Counted from the stretch's first letter, positions 20,251 to 30,106 are shown. The stretch is DNA of 64,000 nt from Fructilactobacillus hinvesii (GCF_024029435.1 NZ_CP097118.1:1178001-1242000); one strand, 5' to 3'. The notes: generated by a model from the sequence alone, not told the origin. A program made the numbers and translations.

Positions 20251-20279
20251 AATATACTGAACTTTGGTTGATTCGTCAA
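20251..20279 (-). promoter_or_regulatory. Predicted promoter of the valS T-box transcript
   Basis: TTGACG (20274-20279), 17-bp spacer, TATATT (20251-20256). Confidence 0.75.
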
Positions 20280-20286
20280 CCACTTT

Positions 20287-20781
20287 TTACAGTAATTCTT
20301 GTAAAGCCGCTAGCGCCTGTTTGTAATCCGGTTCAGCCGCAATTTGGGCTAAAACTTCTGCATAAGTGATTTTACCCGTAGCGTCTAACACAAATACTGC
20401 CCGGGCTAAATGTTTAAAACTAGGAATGTATAAGCCGGTTGCCTGACCAAAATCTCCCTCTTCATCAGACAACACAGCTAGATTTTTAACCCCTTTGGCC
20501 GCGCACCAATCAGTTTGTTCTGCAATTGAATTATTCGAAACCGTGACAAAGCGGGCCGCCGGAAATTGATCCGCTTGTTGATTAAACTTTTTGGTTTCCA
20601 TGCTGCAAACATCCGTATTTAAATCCGGAACCGCACAGATAACCAGGGGTTTTCCCAGTAAGTCTTGTAGTGTAACTGATTGTTCCTGGTCATCCTGAAC
20701 CGTGAAGGTTGGAAATTGTTCTCCAACTACCGGTGGGTTCCCCACCAATTCAACTGTTTGATCCATTAATTTAACTTTCAT
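20287..20781 (-). CDS. tpx: Thiol peroxidase (Tpx, atypical 2-Cys peroxiredoxin)
   Basis: 164 residues. The peroxidatic cysteine C59 lies in VPDLNTDVCSMETKKF and the resolving cysteine C93 in DWCAAKG, matching atypical 2-Cys Tpx. It reduces H2O2 and alkyl hydroperoxides with thioredoxin as donor. It follows thiI with a 23-bp gap and a good RBS, so co-transcription with the sulfur-trafficking genes is likely. Confidence 0.94.
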   Translation of the reverse strand: MKVKLMDQTVELVGNPPVVGEQFPTFTVQDDQEQSVTLQDLLGKPLVICAVPDLNTDVCSMETKKFNQQADQFPAARFVTVSNNSIAEQTDWCAAKGVKNLAVLSDEEGDFGQATGLYIPSFKHLARAVFVLDATGKITYAEVLAQIAAEPDYKQALAALQELL

Positions 20782-20804
20782 CGTGGTTCCTTTCTCACCG
20801 TGTT

Positions 20805-22028
20805 TTATAGTAACTCAGCAAAAACATCTTCTTCAGCATTCAAATAATCATCGCCCACGTTAATCTTCGTGACTTCGATTCCCGCTAAGGCCTCCTGCAT
20901 TAACCCATCCACGTCAATTAATTTTTCAAATTCACGAGTCTTATCCAAATCAGGTTTAGTTTTAGGAGCCGGGGGTGTAAAAATCGTACAGCAATCTTCA
21001 AATGGCATAATTGACAGGTCATAAGTGTCAATCTCACGGGCAATTTTAATGATCTCCGTTTTATCCAATGAAAGTAAGGGGCGCAGAACTGGCAACGACG
21101 TAACGTCATTAATCGCCCGCATACTTTCTAACGTTTGAGAAGCAACTTGTCCCAGTGATTCCCCGGTAAAGACTCCATTACAGTGCCGATCCAAAGTAAT
21201 GGCGGCTGCCAGACGCAGCATCATTCGGCGTTGAATTGTCATCAAGTAGCCTTCAGGAACCCGCTTTTTGACTTCCTCTTGAACTTTAGTAAAGGGAACC
21301 TGAATGAAGTCAATCGTTCCCCCAAAGGCAGCTAATTTAGCGGCTAAATCCTTGGCCTTGGCAAGGGCCTGCTGGCTAGTATACGGTGGACTAAAGAAGT
21401 GAATCATATCCACTTTCACGCCCCGCTTCATGGCCAGGTAAGCTGCTACCGGTGAATCAATTCCCCCTGACAGCATCATCGTGGCTCGTCCACCAGTTCC
21501 AACTGGCAAGCCCAGAGCCCCCGGAATTGTAATGCTAGACAAATAAATGCCACTCAACCGCACGTCAATCTGAAGATTGATGTCTGGCTTTTTCATCTGA
21601 ACCTGAATCCCGTCGATTACCTTTAAAATGTAACTACCGACCCCGTCATCAACGCCATATGTATTTAACGGATAATTTTTATTCTGGCGGCGGGTAGAAA
21701 TTTTGAAGGTTTGGACGGGCTGGTATTGTTCTTTAATCATGGCTTCGGCCGTCCGTTGAATCTCACTCAGATCGGCGTCCTTTGGCAATTTAACTACCGG
21801 TGAGAACGTTTCAATCCCAAACATTTGTTGCAACGCATCCATCACTGGCTGGGCCGCTTGTCCATTCAGTACCACGTGCAAGCGATCACGTTGGGCCTTA
21901 ACCACCACCGCTGGAAACGGTTTTAACACGTTCCGAATGTTTTGGCCTAACTGGCGAATAAATTCACGCCGGTTTTTACCCTTCGTGGATAACTCACCGT
22001 ACCGCACCATAATTTCACTATATTCCAT
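20805..22028 (-). CDS. thiI: tRNA 4-thiouridine synthase ThiI
   Basis: 407 residues. N-terminal ferredoxin-like and THUMP domain (about 60-165), then the PP-loop ATPase motif [14 protein letters not shown] near residue 186. There is no C-terminal rhodanese domain, as usual for Gram-positive ThiI. It forms s4U8 in tRNA and can feed thiamine thiazole synthesis. It follows a cysteine desulfurase gene by 25 bp, the typical ThiI sulfur-donor pairing. Confidence 0.95.
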   Translation of the reverse strand: MEYSEIMVRYGELSTKGKNRREFIRQLGQNIRNVLKPFPAVVVKAQRDRLHVVLNGQAAQPVMDALQQMFGIETFSPVVKLPKDADLSEIQRTAEAMIKEQYQPVQTFKISTRRQNKNYPLNTYGVDDGVGSYILKVIDGIQVQMKKPDINLQIDVRLSGIYLSSITIPGALGLPVGTGGRATMMLSGGIDSPVAAYLAMKRGVKVDMIHFFSPPYTSQQALAKAKDLAAKLAAFGGTIDFIQVPFTKVQEEVKKRVPEGYLMTIQRRMMLRLAAAITLDRHCNGVFTGESLGQVASQTLESMRAINDVTSLPVLRPLLSLDKTEIIKIAREIDTYDLSIMPFEDCCTIFTPPAPKTKPDLDKTREFEKLIDVDGLMQEALAGIEVTKINVGDDYLNAEEDVFAELL

Positions 22029-22053
22029 TTTGTCACTTCCCTTTTTCTCTGGT

Positions 22054-23199
22054 TTAACTCAAGGTTTTAAATTGCTCGTAACGAGTGGCAAAGACCTGTT
22101 TAAACCGTTCGCCTTCTGCCATCGTATTTTGGTCACTTAAAGAAATCCGGACCGCTCCGCGCGCAATTTCTGGAGCAATTCCCATTGCACTTAGTGTACT
22201 AGAAGTAAGTCCTTTTTTCGAAGAACATGCACTAGTAGTTGACAAATAGATCCCATCCTCTTCAAAGGCATGCACAATCGTTTCCCCTTTGACCCCTTCA
22301 ATGGCAAAGCACAGAATGTGGGGGGCAAAGTGGTCGCCCGTTCCAGAAAAGATATGAACTTTATCAAACTGTTGCAGATATTCACGCAAGCTCAACCGCA
22401 GTTGTTGTTCTAAAGCAACTGCATGACTCTCGTTTTGTTTTAACAACCGGACAGCTTTAGCCATCGCTGCAATCGCCGGCAGATTTTCGGTTCCACTGCG
22501 CTGTCCCCGTTCCTGACCGCCCCCGTCTAACAGGGGAGTTAGTTTTTTCCCAGTCCGAGCATAGATAAATCCGATGCCGCGTGGCGCATGAAACTTATGG
22601 CCAGAAAAAGTCACAAAGTCCACCCGATCGTTAAAAATCAGATCATGAATTCCCTTACCAATCCCCTGCACGGCGTCCACATGAAAATGTACCTTCGGAT
22701 GGTCTTGCAAAATTTTGGCAATTTCTGCCAACGGTTCAATCGTTCCTACTTCGTTATTTACCGCCATCACGGAGACGAGAATGGTATCTGGACGAAGCGC
22801 AGCCTTTAAATCAGCGGGCTGGACCCGTCCCTCTTCATCAACCGGAAGATAGGTAACTTCAAACCCGAGTTCCTCGAGTCGCTGCATCGAATGTTTTACC
22901 GCATCGTGTTCCACCTGTGTTGTAATCAAATGGCGCCCGAATTGGCGTTTCGCCATGGCCGTCCCCTTAATGACCCAATTATCTCCTTCAGTTCCTCCAC
23001 TCGTAAACAAGATCTCAGCCGGTTGCACCCCCAGCTGACTTGCAATTTGACGGCGGGATTGAATCAAGAGTTGGTCGGCTTCTTCACCAAATCGGTGTAA
23101 GCTAGAGGGATTGCCCCAGTAATTTTCACTCACCTGTTCATAAGTCTTCAACACAGCAGGATCGACCTTGGTAGTCGCACTGTTATCAAAATAAATCAT
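22054..23199 (-). CDS. Cysteine desulfurase (NifS/IscS-like, ThiI partner)
   Basis: 381 residues, PLP-dependent fold type I. The PLP lysine is in [10 protein letters not shown] near residue 200, the active cysteine in [10 protein letters not shown] near residue 324. It begins with [17 protein letters not shown], typical of the NifS family. Adjacent thiI suggests it supplies persulfide sulfur for tRNA thiolation (NifZ-like role). Confidence 0.93.
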   Translation of the reverse strand: MIYFDNSATTKVDPAVLKTYEQVSENYWGNPSSLHRFGEEADQLLIQSRRQIASQLGVQPAEILFTSGGTEGDNWVIKGTAMAKRQFGRHLITTQVEHDAVKHSMQRLEELGFEVTYLPVDEEGRVQPADLKAALRPDTILVSVMAVNNEVGTIEPLAEIAKILQDHPKVHFHVDAVQGIGKGIHDLIFNDRVDFVTFSGHKFHAPRGIGFIYARTGKKLTPLLDGGGQERGQRSGTENLPAIAAMAKAVRLLKQNESHAVALEQQLRLSLREYLQQFDKVHIFSGTGDHFAPHILCFAIEGVKGETIVHAFEEDGIYLSTTSACSSKKGLTSSTLSAMGIAPEIARGAVRISLSDQNTMAEGERFKQVFATRYEQFKTLS

Positions 23200-23215
23200 G
23201 CTTAATTACTCCTTT

Positions 23216-23256
23216 AAAAACGAAACCAGGCCGCGTTCTCTCGACCTGGCTTTTTC
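23216..23256 (-). terminator. Rho-independent terminator after ezrA
   Basis: AGCCAGG and CCTGGTTT pair around a GC-rich loop, followed by cgTTTTT. Confidence 0.75.
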
Positions 23257-23260
23257 CTGT

Positions 23261-24970
23261 TTAATTTGCGTGCGCTTTGTTTTTATAGTAACTTTCTTCG
23301 ATCCGATTAAAAGCTCCCGGTTCAACTTGATCTAAAGCAGTCGCAATCGTGGCCAAACTGTCTTCATAGCGATAATCCCGTTCAAACTGCTCCTGAGCCT
23401 TTCGAATCGCCTGTGCCATCTGTGGGTTAGTCGCCGCATAGCGATTGGCATACTGAATGACCTGCTCCGCCAATAACGATTGATCAATCAGGTCACTCGT
23501 TTTCGCTTGTAGTTGATCGCGATCACGCTTAATTTGTCCAAGTTGCTTTTGAACGTCATCCATACTGATTTTAGCCTTATTCATAGTGGCTTTCAAATGT
23601 TTAACTTCGTTTTTAACCACGTCAAAGTACTCGGCATAATCAGAAGAAATCCCTGGTAAATTTAAGTTTTCAATCCGACGGTGAATGGCATGTAATTCTG
23701 CCGACAAATCTTCAAGTGTTTGCTGGGCCTGCTTTTCCTCCTCGCTCAAGTCAGCGATGGAATCGTTCAGAGCCCGTTGTTTTTTCTCAATGTTACTTAA
23801 GGATTGATTAAACTGACTCAAATCGGTCGCAATTTGTGAAAACACTGCCTGATTTTCCTGGATTAGTTGACAATCATACTGATACTTTTGGTTGATCATG
23901 CTGATTTGTTCTTTCAAACGCTCTGCATTTTCAATTTCGCCGTGTTCTAACGAGTAATTGTGACTCAAGCGGTCTAATTCAGCCAGTAACATCTGGTTCT
24001 GCTTCCAGGCATGATGAATGAACTGTCCAGTCACATCCTTCTTTTTGTCTACAAACAAGCGCGCCTTCATTTCTGCTTCTAACCGATCGTATAAGGCGTT
24101 GATTCGTTTCTCAATCTCATTGTCTTGTTCCCGAACGAAGTCTAAATCAAGGTGTTTAATGTTTTCTAGGTTATCCTGAACTGCTTGGTGTAATTCCTTG
24201 AGCGTTACGGCAAAATCATCATCGACAAAACAAAAACCTTCAGCCCGCGCCTTAGCGTATGCCGATTCAATCTCTGTCAGCTGGTTAATAAATTGAACGT
24301 GATTTTGTTCATATAATTCCGGAATGGAATTCATCTTTTGCTCTAACGTTGTAGTCGCTTTCTTTAAATCACCAAGCATTGCTTCCGCATTTTGGTGATC
24401 CCCTTGTTGCGTCAAAGCAGAGAAGTCAGCAAACGTATCTTCAAGTGATGAAAGTTGTCCTTCTAAAGCATCAATTGCTGGACCATACTGACGATTATCA
24501 TTTAAGAGGGTTTTACGGATTTTTTGGTAGTTAGTTTCTAAATCAACGACCGCCTGTTGGTGATCTTGTTCCATTTTTTGAATGTTAGTGAGGGTTGCTT
24601 GAACCTGATCCAGAGTAGTAGCCGCTTTTTCCAGCTGGGCGTGCGCAGTATCCACATCATCACGAGTTTGTAAAAAATTGACTCCTTTTGCATCACTTTC
24701 CGCGGCGGTTAGGCTCTGGGCGATGGCAGGAAATTGCTCTTGATGCACCTGTTCGTAACTTTGTTGAGCATCTTTAAACTTGATCAACGAATCTCCCGTT
24801 AGGGTCAGTTGTTTTACCTGCTGAATTTGTTCCGTCAAAGATAGGTTTTGCAATCGAGAAAGTTCCGTACTCATGGTATTAGCCCGTTTTAATTGGGTTC
24901 TTTGGTACACAACAACGGCTAGATAAATAACAATGATAATAATAACAATCCCGATAATAACGTTTAGCAT
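23261..24970 (-). CDS. ezrA: Septation ring formation regulator EzrA
   Basis: 569 residues from the ATG at 24970 (nine bases after GAAGG). One N-terminal transmembrane helix is followed by a cytoplasmic spectrin-like coiled coil of about 540 residues. EzrA limits FtsZ ring formation and interacts with wall synthases. Order ezrA (upstream)-nifS-thiI is the usual Firmicute arrangement. The C-terminus contains YRYEDSLATIATALDQVEPG, typical of EzrA. Confidence 0.94.
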   Translation of the reverse strand: MLNVIIGIVIIIIVIYLAVVVYQRTQLKRANTMSTELSRLQNLSLTEQIQQVKQLTLTGDSLIKFKDAQQSYEQVHQEQFPAIAQSLTAAESDAKGVNFLQTRDDVDTAHAQLEKAATTLDQVQATLTNIQKMEQDHQQAVVDLETNYQKIRKTLLNDNRQYGPAIDALEGQLSSLEDTFADFSALTQQGDHQNAEAMLGDLKKATTTLEQKMNSIPELYEQNHVQFINQLTEIESAYAKARAEGFCFVDDDFAVTLKELHQAVQDNLENIKHLDLDFVREQDNEIEKRINALYDRLEAEMKARLFVDKKKDVTGQFIHHAWKQNQMLLAELDRLSHNYSLEHGEIENAERLKEQISMINQKYQYDCQLIQENQAVFSQIATDLSQFNQSLSNIEKKQRALNDSIADLSEEEKQAQQTLEDLSAELHAIHRRIENLNLPGISSDYAEYFDVVKNEVKHLKATMNKAKISMDDVQKQLGQIKRDRDQLQAKTSDLIDQSLLAEQVIQYANRYAATNPQMAQAIRKAQEQFERDYRYEDSLATIATALDQVEPGAFNRIEESYYKNKAHAN

Positions 24971-24979
24971 GATTTTCAA

Positions 24980-25302
24980 CCTTCACCTAATTAAATTTGT
25001 TAACTAACTGTCAATCCTACAGTCTCTCTGGATTATACCATAACAAAGCCGGGAAAAGCAGCCTCCCTCTGCAGAAAATCCGGTTTCCTGCGTTGACAAA
25101 TGTTCCGATTCCAGTGTACAATCGTCGTTGTGTAAAATAATGCAGCGGCACACGGTAAGCTCGTCAACATGTCTTTGCTATCTTTAGAATAGTTTAATTA
25201 GTAACCCACCGGCTGCTGAGGTGAAAGTTCTGAGAGATATGCACGAATACTAAGTGTGCATTTGGTTATTTTACTCCAAATAATTTCATTGGAGGATTTA
25301 TT
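24980..25302 (+). promoter_or_regulatory. Promoter and long leader of rpsD
   Basis: This 323-bp gap holds the divergent starts of ezrA and rpsD. On the plus strand TTGACA (25093-25098), 18-bp spacer and TACAAT (25117-25122) form a good promoter. The roughly 170-nt leader contains a hairpin ATGCAC/GTGCAT (near 25239-25261) and ends with GGAGG before the rpsD ATG. S4 autoregulates through its leader in Bacillus; by analogy this leader could bind S4, but the pseudoknot was not traced. Confidence 0.6.
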
Positions 25303-25908
25303 ATGTCTAGATATACTGGACCAAGTTGGCGAATTTCTCGTCGACTCGGCATTTCTTTATCGGGAACTGGTAAAGAGTTACAACGGCGTCCTTATGCACC
25401 TGGTGTTCATGGTCAGGGTCGGCGTCAAAAGCTTTCTGAATACGGTGTTCAATTACGTGAAAAGCAAAAGATGCGTTACATGTACGGCCTAACTGAACGT
25501 CAATTTTACTCCCTCTTCTTAAAGGCGGGTAAGATTCGGGAAGGTAAGCACGGTGACAACTTCGAAATTAAGTTGGAACAACGGCTTGATAACGTTGTTT
25601 ACCGTTTAGGTTTAGCTACGACGCGGCGTCAAGCACGTCAATTAGTGAACCATGGTCACATTACGGTTGACGGTAAACGCGTTGACATTCCTTCTTACGA
25701 AGTTGAACCTGGTCAAGTAGTTGGCGTTCGGGAAAAATCCAAGAACATGGCCATCATCAAAGAAGCAGTTGAAGCAGTGGTTAGTCGCCCTACTTACGTT
25801 TCATTTGATGCTGACAAGTTGGAAGGTTCCTTAACCCGACTTCCACAACCAGATGAATTAAATGCTAACATCGACACTTCCTTAGTGGTTGAATTTTACA
25901 ACCGTTAA
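25303..25908 (+). CDS. rpsD: 30S ribosomal protein S4
   Basis: 201 residues; primary 16S rRNA-binding protein and translation fidelity factor. N-terminus [21 protein letters not shown]4 RNA-binding domain at about 92-155 ([20 protein letters not shown]). ATG with GGAGG upstream. Monocistronic, with its own promoter and leader. Its terminator was split by an IS element. Confidence 0.98.
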   Translation: MSRYTGPSWRISRRLGISLSGTGKELQRRPYAPGVHGQGRRQKLSEYGVQLREKQKMRYMYGLTERQFYSLFLKAGKIREGKHGDNFEIKLEQRLDNVVYRLGLATTRRQARQLVNHGHITVDGKRVDIPSYEVEPGQVVGVREKSKNMAIIKEAVEAVVSRPTYVSFDADKLEGSLTRLPQPDELNANIDTSLVVEFYNR

Positions 25909-25913
25909 TCAGT

Positions 25914-25932
25914 CAAAAGAGCGATCTCTTCT
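25914..25932 (+). terminator. Left half of the rpsD terminator, interrupted by IS
   Basis: AAAAGAGCGATCTCT is the 5' arm; the 3' arm GAGACCGCTCTTTTTT is at about 27413-27428. Without the IS they pair as GAGCG.TCTC/GAGA.CGCTC with a T tract. The IS sits in the loop. Confidence 0.85.
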
Positions 25933-25939
25933 TGTAGTG

Positions 25940-25984
25940 CCCCATAAAAGTTAGACAAAATCTAATTTTTATGGGGTATTTTTT
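25940..25984 (+). terminator. Terminator-like hairpin inside the IS left end
   Basis: CCCCATAAAA...TTTTTATGGGG forms a long stem followed by TATTTTTT just before the orfA ATG. It would block transcription entering from outside, limiting transposase expression, and it may replace the interrupted rpsD terminator. Confidence 0.75.
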
Positions 25985-26527
25985 ATGACTAAATACGATA
26001 CAAAATTCAAAATTAAAGTAGTTGAATTTTACTTGAATAACCCGGTTTCCATTAGGGAAACCGCTAGAAAATTTAACATCAAATCTAATACTAATCTATT
26101 GCAATGGATCGAAATTTATAAATCGGAAGGACCGTTAGGGCTAAAAGTTAATCGATCACATAAAATTTATTCCAGAGAATTTAAATTAAGCGTGGTAAAC
26201 TACTATAAAACTCATGAAACTAGTATTCGGCTTACAGCATTAGAATTTAAACTCAATCAAAGTCAAGTACAAAATTGGATTTATCAATTTAATCATTTTG
26301 GTGCTGAGGCGCTCTTACCGAAAAGGCATGGTAGACCATCAATGAAGAAAAAATATAAAGATTCACCCTTATCACAAGATAAGGAGTCAGCTTATTTAGA
26401 TGAAATTTCTAAGCTAAAAGCTCAAATTAATGAAAATCAGATGGAGATTGATATCTTAAAAAAACATCTAGCCTCAGAGTATGGCATAAAAATTGGACAA
26501 AACGACAATTGGAAGCACAGGTCATAG
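25985..26527 (+). CDS. IS3-family transposase OrfA
   Basis: 180 residues with two helix-turn-helix regions (about 8-50 and 63-105), a basic linker and a C-terminal leucine-zipper-like helix, as in IS150-group OrfA. The ATG lies right after the terminator-like hairpin of the left end. A run A-AAA-AAA at 26458-26464 is positioned for a -1 frameshift into orfB, producing the OrfAB transposase. Confidence 0.92.
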   Translation: MTKYDTKFKIKVVEFYLNNPVSIRETARKFNIKSNTNLLQWIEIYKSEGPLGLKVNRSHKIYSREFKLSVVNYYKTHETSIRLTALEFKLNQSQVQNWIYQFNHFGAEALLPKRHGRPSMKKKYKDSPLSQDKESAYLDEISKLKAQINENQMEIDILKKHLASEYGIKIGQNDNWKHRS

Positions 26528-27378
26528 ATACTTTGAGGCATAAGTATTCGCTCAAACAGCTTTTTCGTTACTTTTCAATGGCTCGCTCAACCTTCTATTA
26601 CAATCTTAAACGAGCCAAACAACCAGATAAATATCAGCAAGTTAAATCAGAAATTAAATCCATTTTTAGTAAAAATCTAGAAACCTTCGGTTACAGAAGA
26701 ATCTGGTTGAAATTGGTTAAATGTGGAATTAGTATTTGTCCAGAAACAGTTAGAAAATTAATGACTCAATTGGGAATTAAAACTAAAGTGTATTCTAAAC
26801 CTACCAGCAAAAGATATAGCTCGTTTCGTGGCAAAGTGGGGAAAATTGCGCCTAACTTATTAAAGCAACACTTTAGTGAAAAGATACCGTTTAAAGTGCT
26901 GCACACTGATATTACCCAGGTTCAACTAGTTGACGGTAAGAAGGCTTATATTTCGGCTATTATTGATGAAGCTTCTAGTGAAGTCATTTCATTAGTAGCA
27001 GATAATAATGAAAGGTTTCAGTTAGTGGAAAGAATGTTAAATGAAACTAAGATCAAAATAAAAGACTTGAAGCAAGTAACAATTCACTCAGATCAAGGAT
27101 TTCATTATCAAATTCCAGCATATCAAAGCTGGATTAAAGCTAATCACGTAACTCAAAGCATGTCTAGGAAAGGTAATTGTCTTGATAATGCGCCAATTGA
27201 AAGTTTTTTTAACTTGTTGAAACGAGAATGTTTAAATCGAATTAAATTGACCTCTTTAACTTCGTTAAAGCAGGTCTGCCAAGAATATGTTAAATGGTTT
27301 AACAAGGAAAGAATTTCAGGTAACAAAAAAGGACTTACTCCGATTGAATATCGGAATAAATCCTTAAAAACTGAATAA
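26509..27378 (+). CDS. IS3-family transposase OrfB (DDE catalytic domain)
   Basis: 289 residues if read from the TTG at 26509; the -1 frame is open from the TGA at 26449, so it is probably expressed as an OrfAB fusion. The N-terminal HTH_21 region is followed by an rve integrase core with D in LHTDITQ, D in HSDQGFHYQ and E in APIESFFN. Intact, no internal stops. Confidence 0.93.
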   Translation: MEAQVIDTLRHKYSLKQLFRYFSMARSTFYYNLKRAKQPDKYQQVKSEIKSIFSKNLETFGYRRIWLKLVKCGISICPETVRKLMTQLGIKTKVYSKPTSKRYSSFRGKVGKIAPNLLKQHFSEKIPFKVLHTDITQVQLVDGKKAYISAIIDEASSEVISLVADNNERFQLVERMLNETKIKIKDLKQVTIHSDQGFHYQIPAYQSWIKANHVTQSMSRKGNCLDNAPIESFFNLLKRECLNRIKLTSLTSLKQVCQEYVKWFNKERISGNKKGLTPIEYRNKSLKTE

Positions 27379-27424
27379 TGTCATGTCCAACTTTTATAGG
27401 GCACTACATCTTGAGACCGCTCTT

Positions 27425-27453
27425 TTTTATTACTTAGAATTTGATGTTACAAT
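27425..27453 (+). promoter_or_regulatory. Possible promoter of yueI-rarA
   Basis: Extended -10 TGTTACAAT (27445-27453) right after the rpsD terminator, with a poor -35 box. It would drive yueI and rarA independently of the IS. Confidence 0.4.
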
Positions 27454-27486
27454 TAAAGAACAACGAAAGAAAGGAGCACCACTACC

Positions 27487-27939
27487 ATGCCTAACGAAAA
27501 TAACGTTCAAGACCGGCTTGATCAAGCAATGAACGGAGGAACTCCGAAAATCAATCCGGATGAACAACGACGCTACCTTGGAACTTTCCGCGAACGCGTT
27601 GCACTAATGATTCCTGTCTCTGCGGTTAGTGATGATGCCGCTTTAAACCAAGTACGACAAATTTTAACGGCTCATTCTGATTACAACCTCCTCATCAACG
27701 GGAATTTAGATAACGCCTTGCAAAGTCCCTACCTGAAACTAGCTGGTGAACTACACGCCAAATTCACCCTAAAAAACAGTGATGACTATGGAACTGCTCC
27801 TGACCAAGCCGCTGTGGTGGTTGCGGCAGCTAATGCCATTAACGTTGAAAACATTGACTTTCAAGCTCCCCAGCAACAAACTCCAAAAGAACAGTCCAAT
27901 AGCCGCCAATCGTTTTGGCAACGGCTCTTTCACCATTAA
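27487..27939 (+). CDS. YueI family protein (DUF1694)
   Basis: 150 residues with the YueI-family pattern: QDRLDQAMNGGTPKINPDEQ and RYLGTFRERV, a central region with LINGNL, and a C-terminal variable tail. Function unknown. RBS AAAGGAG precedes the ATG. It lies 21 bp upstream of rarA and is probably co-transcribed. No transmembrane segment is visible. Confidence 0.82.
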   Translation: MPNENNVQDRLDQAMNGGTPKINPDEQRRYLGTFRERVALMIPVSAVSDDAALNQVRQILTAHSDYNLLINGNLDNALQSPYLKLAGELHAKFTLKNSDDYGTAPDQAAVVVAAANAINVENIDFQAPQQQTPKEQSNSRQSFWQRLFHH

Positions 27940-27960
27940 AGTATTGAAATCGAGGCTGTT

Positions 27961-29259
27961 ATGCAACAAAAACCATTAGCATATCGGATGCGCCCCACTA
28001 AAATTGAAGAAATCGTCGGGCAATCGGAACTGGTGGGTCCCGGCAAAATAATTAACCGAATGGTCAAGGCCCACCTGTTGTCATCAATGATTTTGTATGG
28101 TCCGCCAGGAACGGGAAAAACTAGTATTGCGAGTGCCATCGCTGGTTCGTCGCAATATGCCTTTCGAACGTTGAATGCGGCTACTGACACTAAAAAAGAG
28201 CTTCAGATTGTGGCCGAAGAAGCAAAGATGAGTGGAACCGTCGTATTACTCCTGGATGAAATTCACCGGTTGGATAAGACGAAGCAAGATTTCCTTTTAC
28301 CGCTCTTAGAAAGTGGCCAAATCATTTTAATTGGAGCGACAACCGAAAATCCTTACATTAACATTAGTCCCGCCATCCGTTCCCGTACGCAAATTTTTAC
28401 CGTCCATCCACTTGCTAGTGCTGACATTAGTACGGCCATTGATCGAGCCCTACATGATCGTACAAATGGATTAGGTAGCGAACCAGTCAAACTCGATCCG
28501 GCCGCTAAAAATCTGCTGACGCACCGCACTAATGGAGATCTGCGTAGTGCCCTCAATGCCCTTGAATTAGCGGTTAAATCCACTCCTAAACAAGCAGATG
28601 GAACCATTCACGTTACTCTAACCGACGTGGAAGCGTGCTTACAGCAACAAGCTCTAACTCAGGATAAAGATGGCGATGCCCACTATAACGTCATCTCTGC
28701 GTTTCAAAAATCCATCCGCGGCTCTGATCCCAATGCTGCCTTGCACTATGCTGCCCGGTTGATTGAAGCGGGAGATCTAACCTCCCTCATCAGACGGCTG
28801 ATGGTAATTGCCTATGAAGACGTGGGCTTAGCCAATCCAGCGGCAGCCGCCCGGACGGTAGCAGCCGTCCAAGCGGCGGAACGAGTGGGCTTGCCGGAAG
28901 CCCAAATTCCGCTTGCAAACGCCATCATTGAACTGGCTTTATCACCTAAGTCCAATTCAGCAATGGCGGCAATGGCGGCGGCTTTAAAGGACGTTCGGAC
29001 CGGTAAATACGGTACCATCCCCCCTTATCTTCGTGATGCTCATTTTAAAGGTGCCAAGGAGCTTGGTCACGTTGGCTACCAGTATCCCCATGATTTCCCT
29101 AACGGATGGGTTAATCAGCAGTATCTTCCCGATCAAATTAAAGATGCCCAGTATTACCAACCAAAGGAAACCGGAAAAATGGAACGAGCCTACGCCGAGC
29201 AATATCACAAGTTACAGGCAGCGCAACATCAACAACCAAAGGAGGATTCCCATGATTAA
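27961..29259 (+). CDS. rarA: Replication-associated recombination protein RarA (MgsA)
   Basis: 432-residue AAA+ ATPase acting at stalled replication forks. Walker A GPPGTGKTS near residue 46, Walker B LLLDEIHR near 96, sensor 1 GATTENP, then the C-terminal helical tetramerisation domain with YEDVGLANP. Its 3' end overlaps the start codon of the next small gene (ATGATTAA), indicating coupled translation. Confidence 0.95.
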   Translation: MQQKPLAYRMRPTKIEEIVGQSELVGPGKIINRMVKAHLLSSMILYGPPGTGKTSIASAIAGSSQYAFRTLNAATDTKKELQIVAEEAKMSGTVVLLLDEIHRLDKTKQDFLLPLLESGQIILIGATTENPYINISPAIRSRTQIFTVHPLASADISTAIDRALHDRTNGLGSEPVKLDPAAKNLLTHRTNGDLRSALNALELAVKSTPKQADGTIHVTLTDVEACLQQQALTQDKDGDAHYNVISAFQKSIRGSDPNAALHYAARLIEAGDLTSLIRRLMVIAYEDVGLANPAAAARTVAAVQAAERVGLPEAQIPLANAIIELALSPKSNSAMAAMAAALKDVRTGKYGTIPPYLRDAHFKGAKELGHVGYQYPHDFPNGWVNQQYLPDQIKDAQYYQPKETGKMERAYAEQYHKLQAAQHQQPKEDSHD

Positions 29260-29533
29260 TTTGTTAGCGTTACTGTTTGCCCTCCTCTTGGCGGGAAACG
29301 GACTCTACTTTTTATTCCACCAGCACCGCCCCTTCTTACTCTTTCATCCGGAACAAAACTCTAAACTCCAAACCATTTTAAGGGTGAGCGGGATTTGCTT
29401 ATTACTCCTAGCGTTATTGACGCTTGGGGCCGTTCTTCTCAATAACATTCCCCTCTTGGTAATTGCCTTAATTGGCGGTTGTCTCGGGTGCCTAATTCCT
29501 GAATTGTTGCTGATTCCTTACATGAATCATTAG
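29252..29533 (+). CDS. Small membrane protein of unknown function
   Basis: 93 residues from the ATG at 29252, which overlaps the rarA stop and has AAAGGAGG upstream. Three hydrophobic segments are visible: residues 2-20, about 44-64 and about 67-88, separated by a short basic loop with QNSKLQTILR. No family recognised. An in-frame upstream extension exists inside rarA but lacks an RBS. Confidence 0.75.
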   Translation: MINLLALLFALLLAGNGLYFLFHQHRPFLLFHPEQNSKLQTILRVSGICLLLLALLTLGAVLLNNIPLLVIALIGGCLGCLIPELLLIPYMNH

Positions 29534-29609
29534 TCACTGTTATTTTTGGCAAAGAGCGTTAAAATTAAATTGATTAGATGCTTCACAAATCTAAATGAGG
29601 TGATTATTT

Positions 29610-30101
29610 ATGTTACAAGAATACAAAAACATCCTAGTCCCCGTTGATGGGTCCTATGGTGCAGAATTAGCCTTTGAAAAGGCCGTGGCCATCGCCAAAC
29701 GAAATGAAGCTCACTTACATTTGGTTCATGCCATTGATACTAGAGCTTACCAAGACGTCTCCAGTTTTGATAATAGTATCGTGGACGAGATTACCGATAA
29801 AAGTAAAAAGCGGCTGGAAAAATACATTCAGACGGCCCACGAAGCTGGATTAGAAGCCATTGATTACTCAATTGAGTATGGCTCTCCTAAAACCATTATT
29901 GCCAAGGAATTGCCTCAAGAACTCAACGTTGATTTAATCATCATGGGCGCAACTGGTTTAAACGCTGTGGCCCGACTCTTGATTGGTTCCGTGACGGAGT
30001 ACGTAACTAGAAACGCTACTTGTGATGTTCTGGTGGTTAAAACCAACTTGAAAAACGAACTGATTCCCGAAAAACAATTAGGCAAACAAAGTAAAGAGTA
30101 A
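29610..30101 (+). CDS. Universal stress protein (UspA family)
   Basis: 163 residues. The N-terminus has NILVPVDGSYGAELAFEKAV and the ATP-binding motif is GATGLNAVARLLIGSVTEYV, i.e. the G2xG9xGS/T type that binds nucleotide. Such proteins are induced by growth arrest and stress. AGGTGA RBS before the ATG. Monocistronic, with a terminator shared with the convergent regulator gene. Confidence 0.92.
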   Translation: MLQEYKNILVPVDGSYGAELAFEKAVAIAKRNEAHLHLVHAIDTRAYQDVSSFDNSIVDEITDKSKKRLEKYIQTAHEAGLEAIDYSIEYGSPKTIIAKELPQELNVDLIIMGATGLNAVARLLIGSVTEYVTRNATCDVLVVKTNLKNELIPEKQLGKQSKE

Positions 30102-30106
30102 TTGTT

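Larger units (their letters stand above)
25933..27408 (+). mobile_element. IS3-family (IS150-like) insertion sequence, 1476 bp
   Basis: Terminal inverted repeats begin TGTAGTGCCC(C/T)ATAAAAGTT at both ends, with 3-bp target duplication TCT on each side (25930-25932 and 27409-27411). It contains overlapping orfA and orfB with an A-rich slippery site, and the DDE catalytic triad is intact. The element appears complete and recently active. It lies in the loop of the rpsD terminator. Confidence 0.95.

Noticed and set aside
29033..29251. Long upstream extension of the small membrane protein gene after rarA
   Set aside because: It lies within rarA in another frame; the ATG at 29252 has AAAGGAGG and gives a sensible membrane protein.
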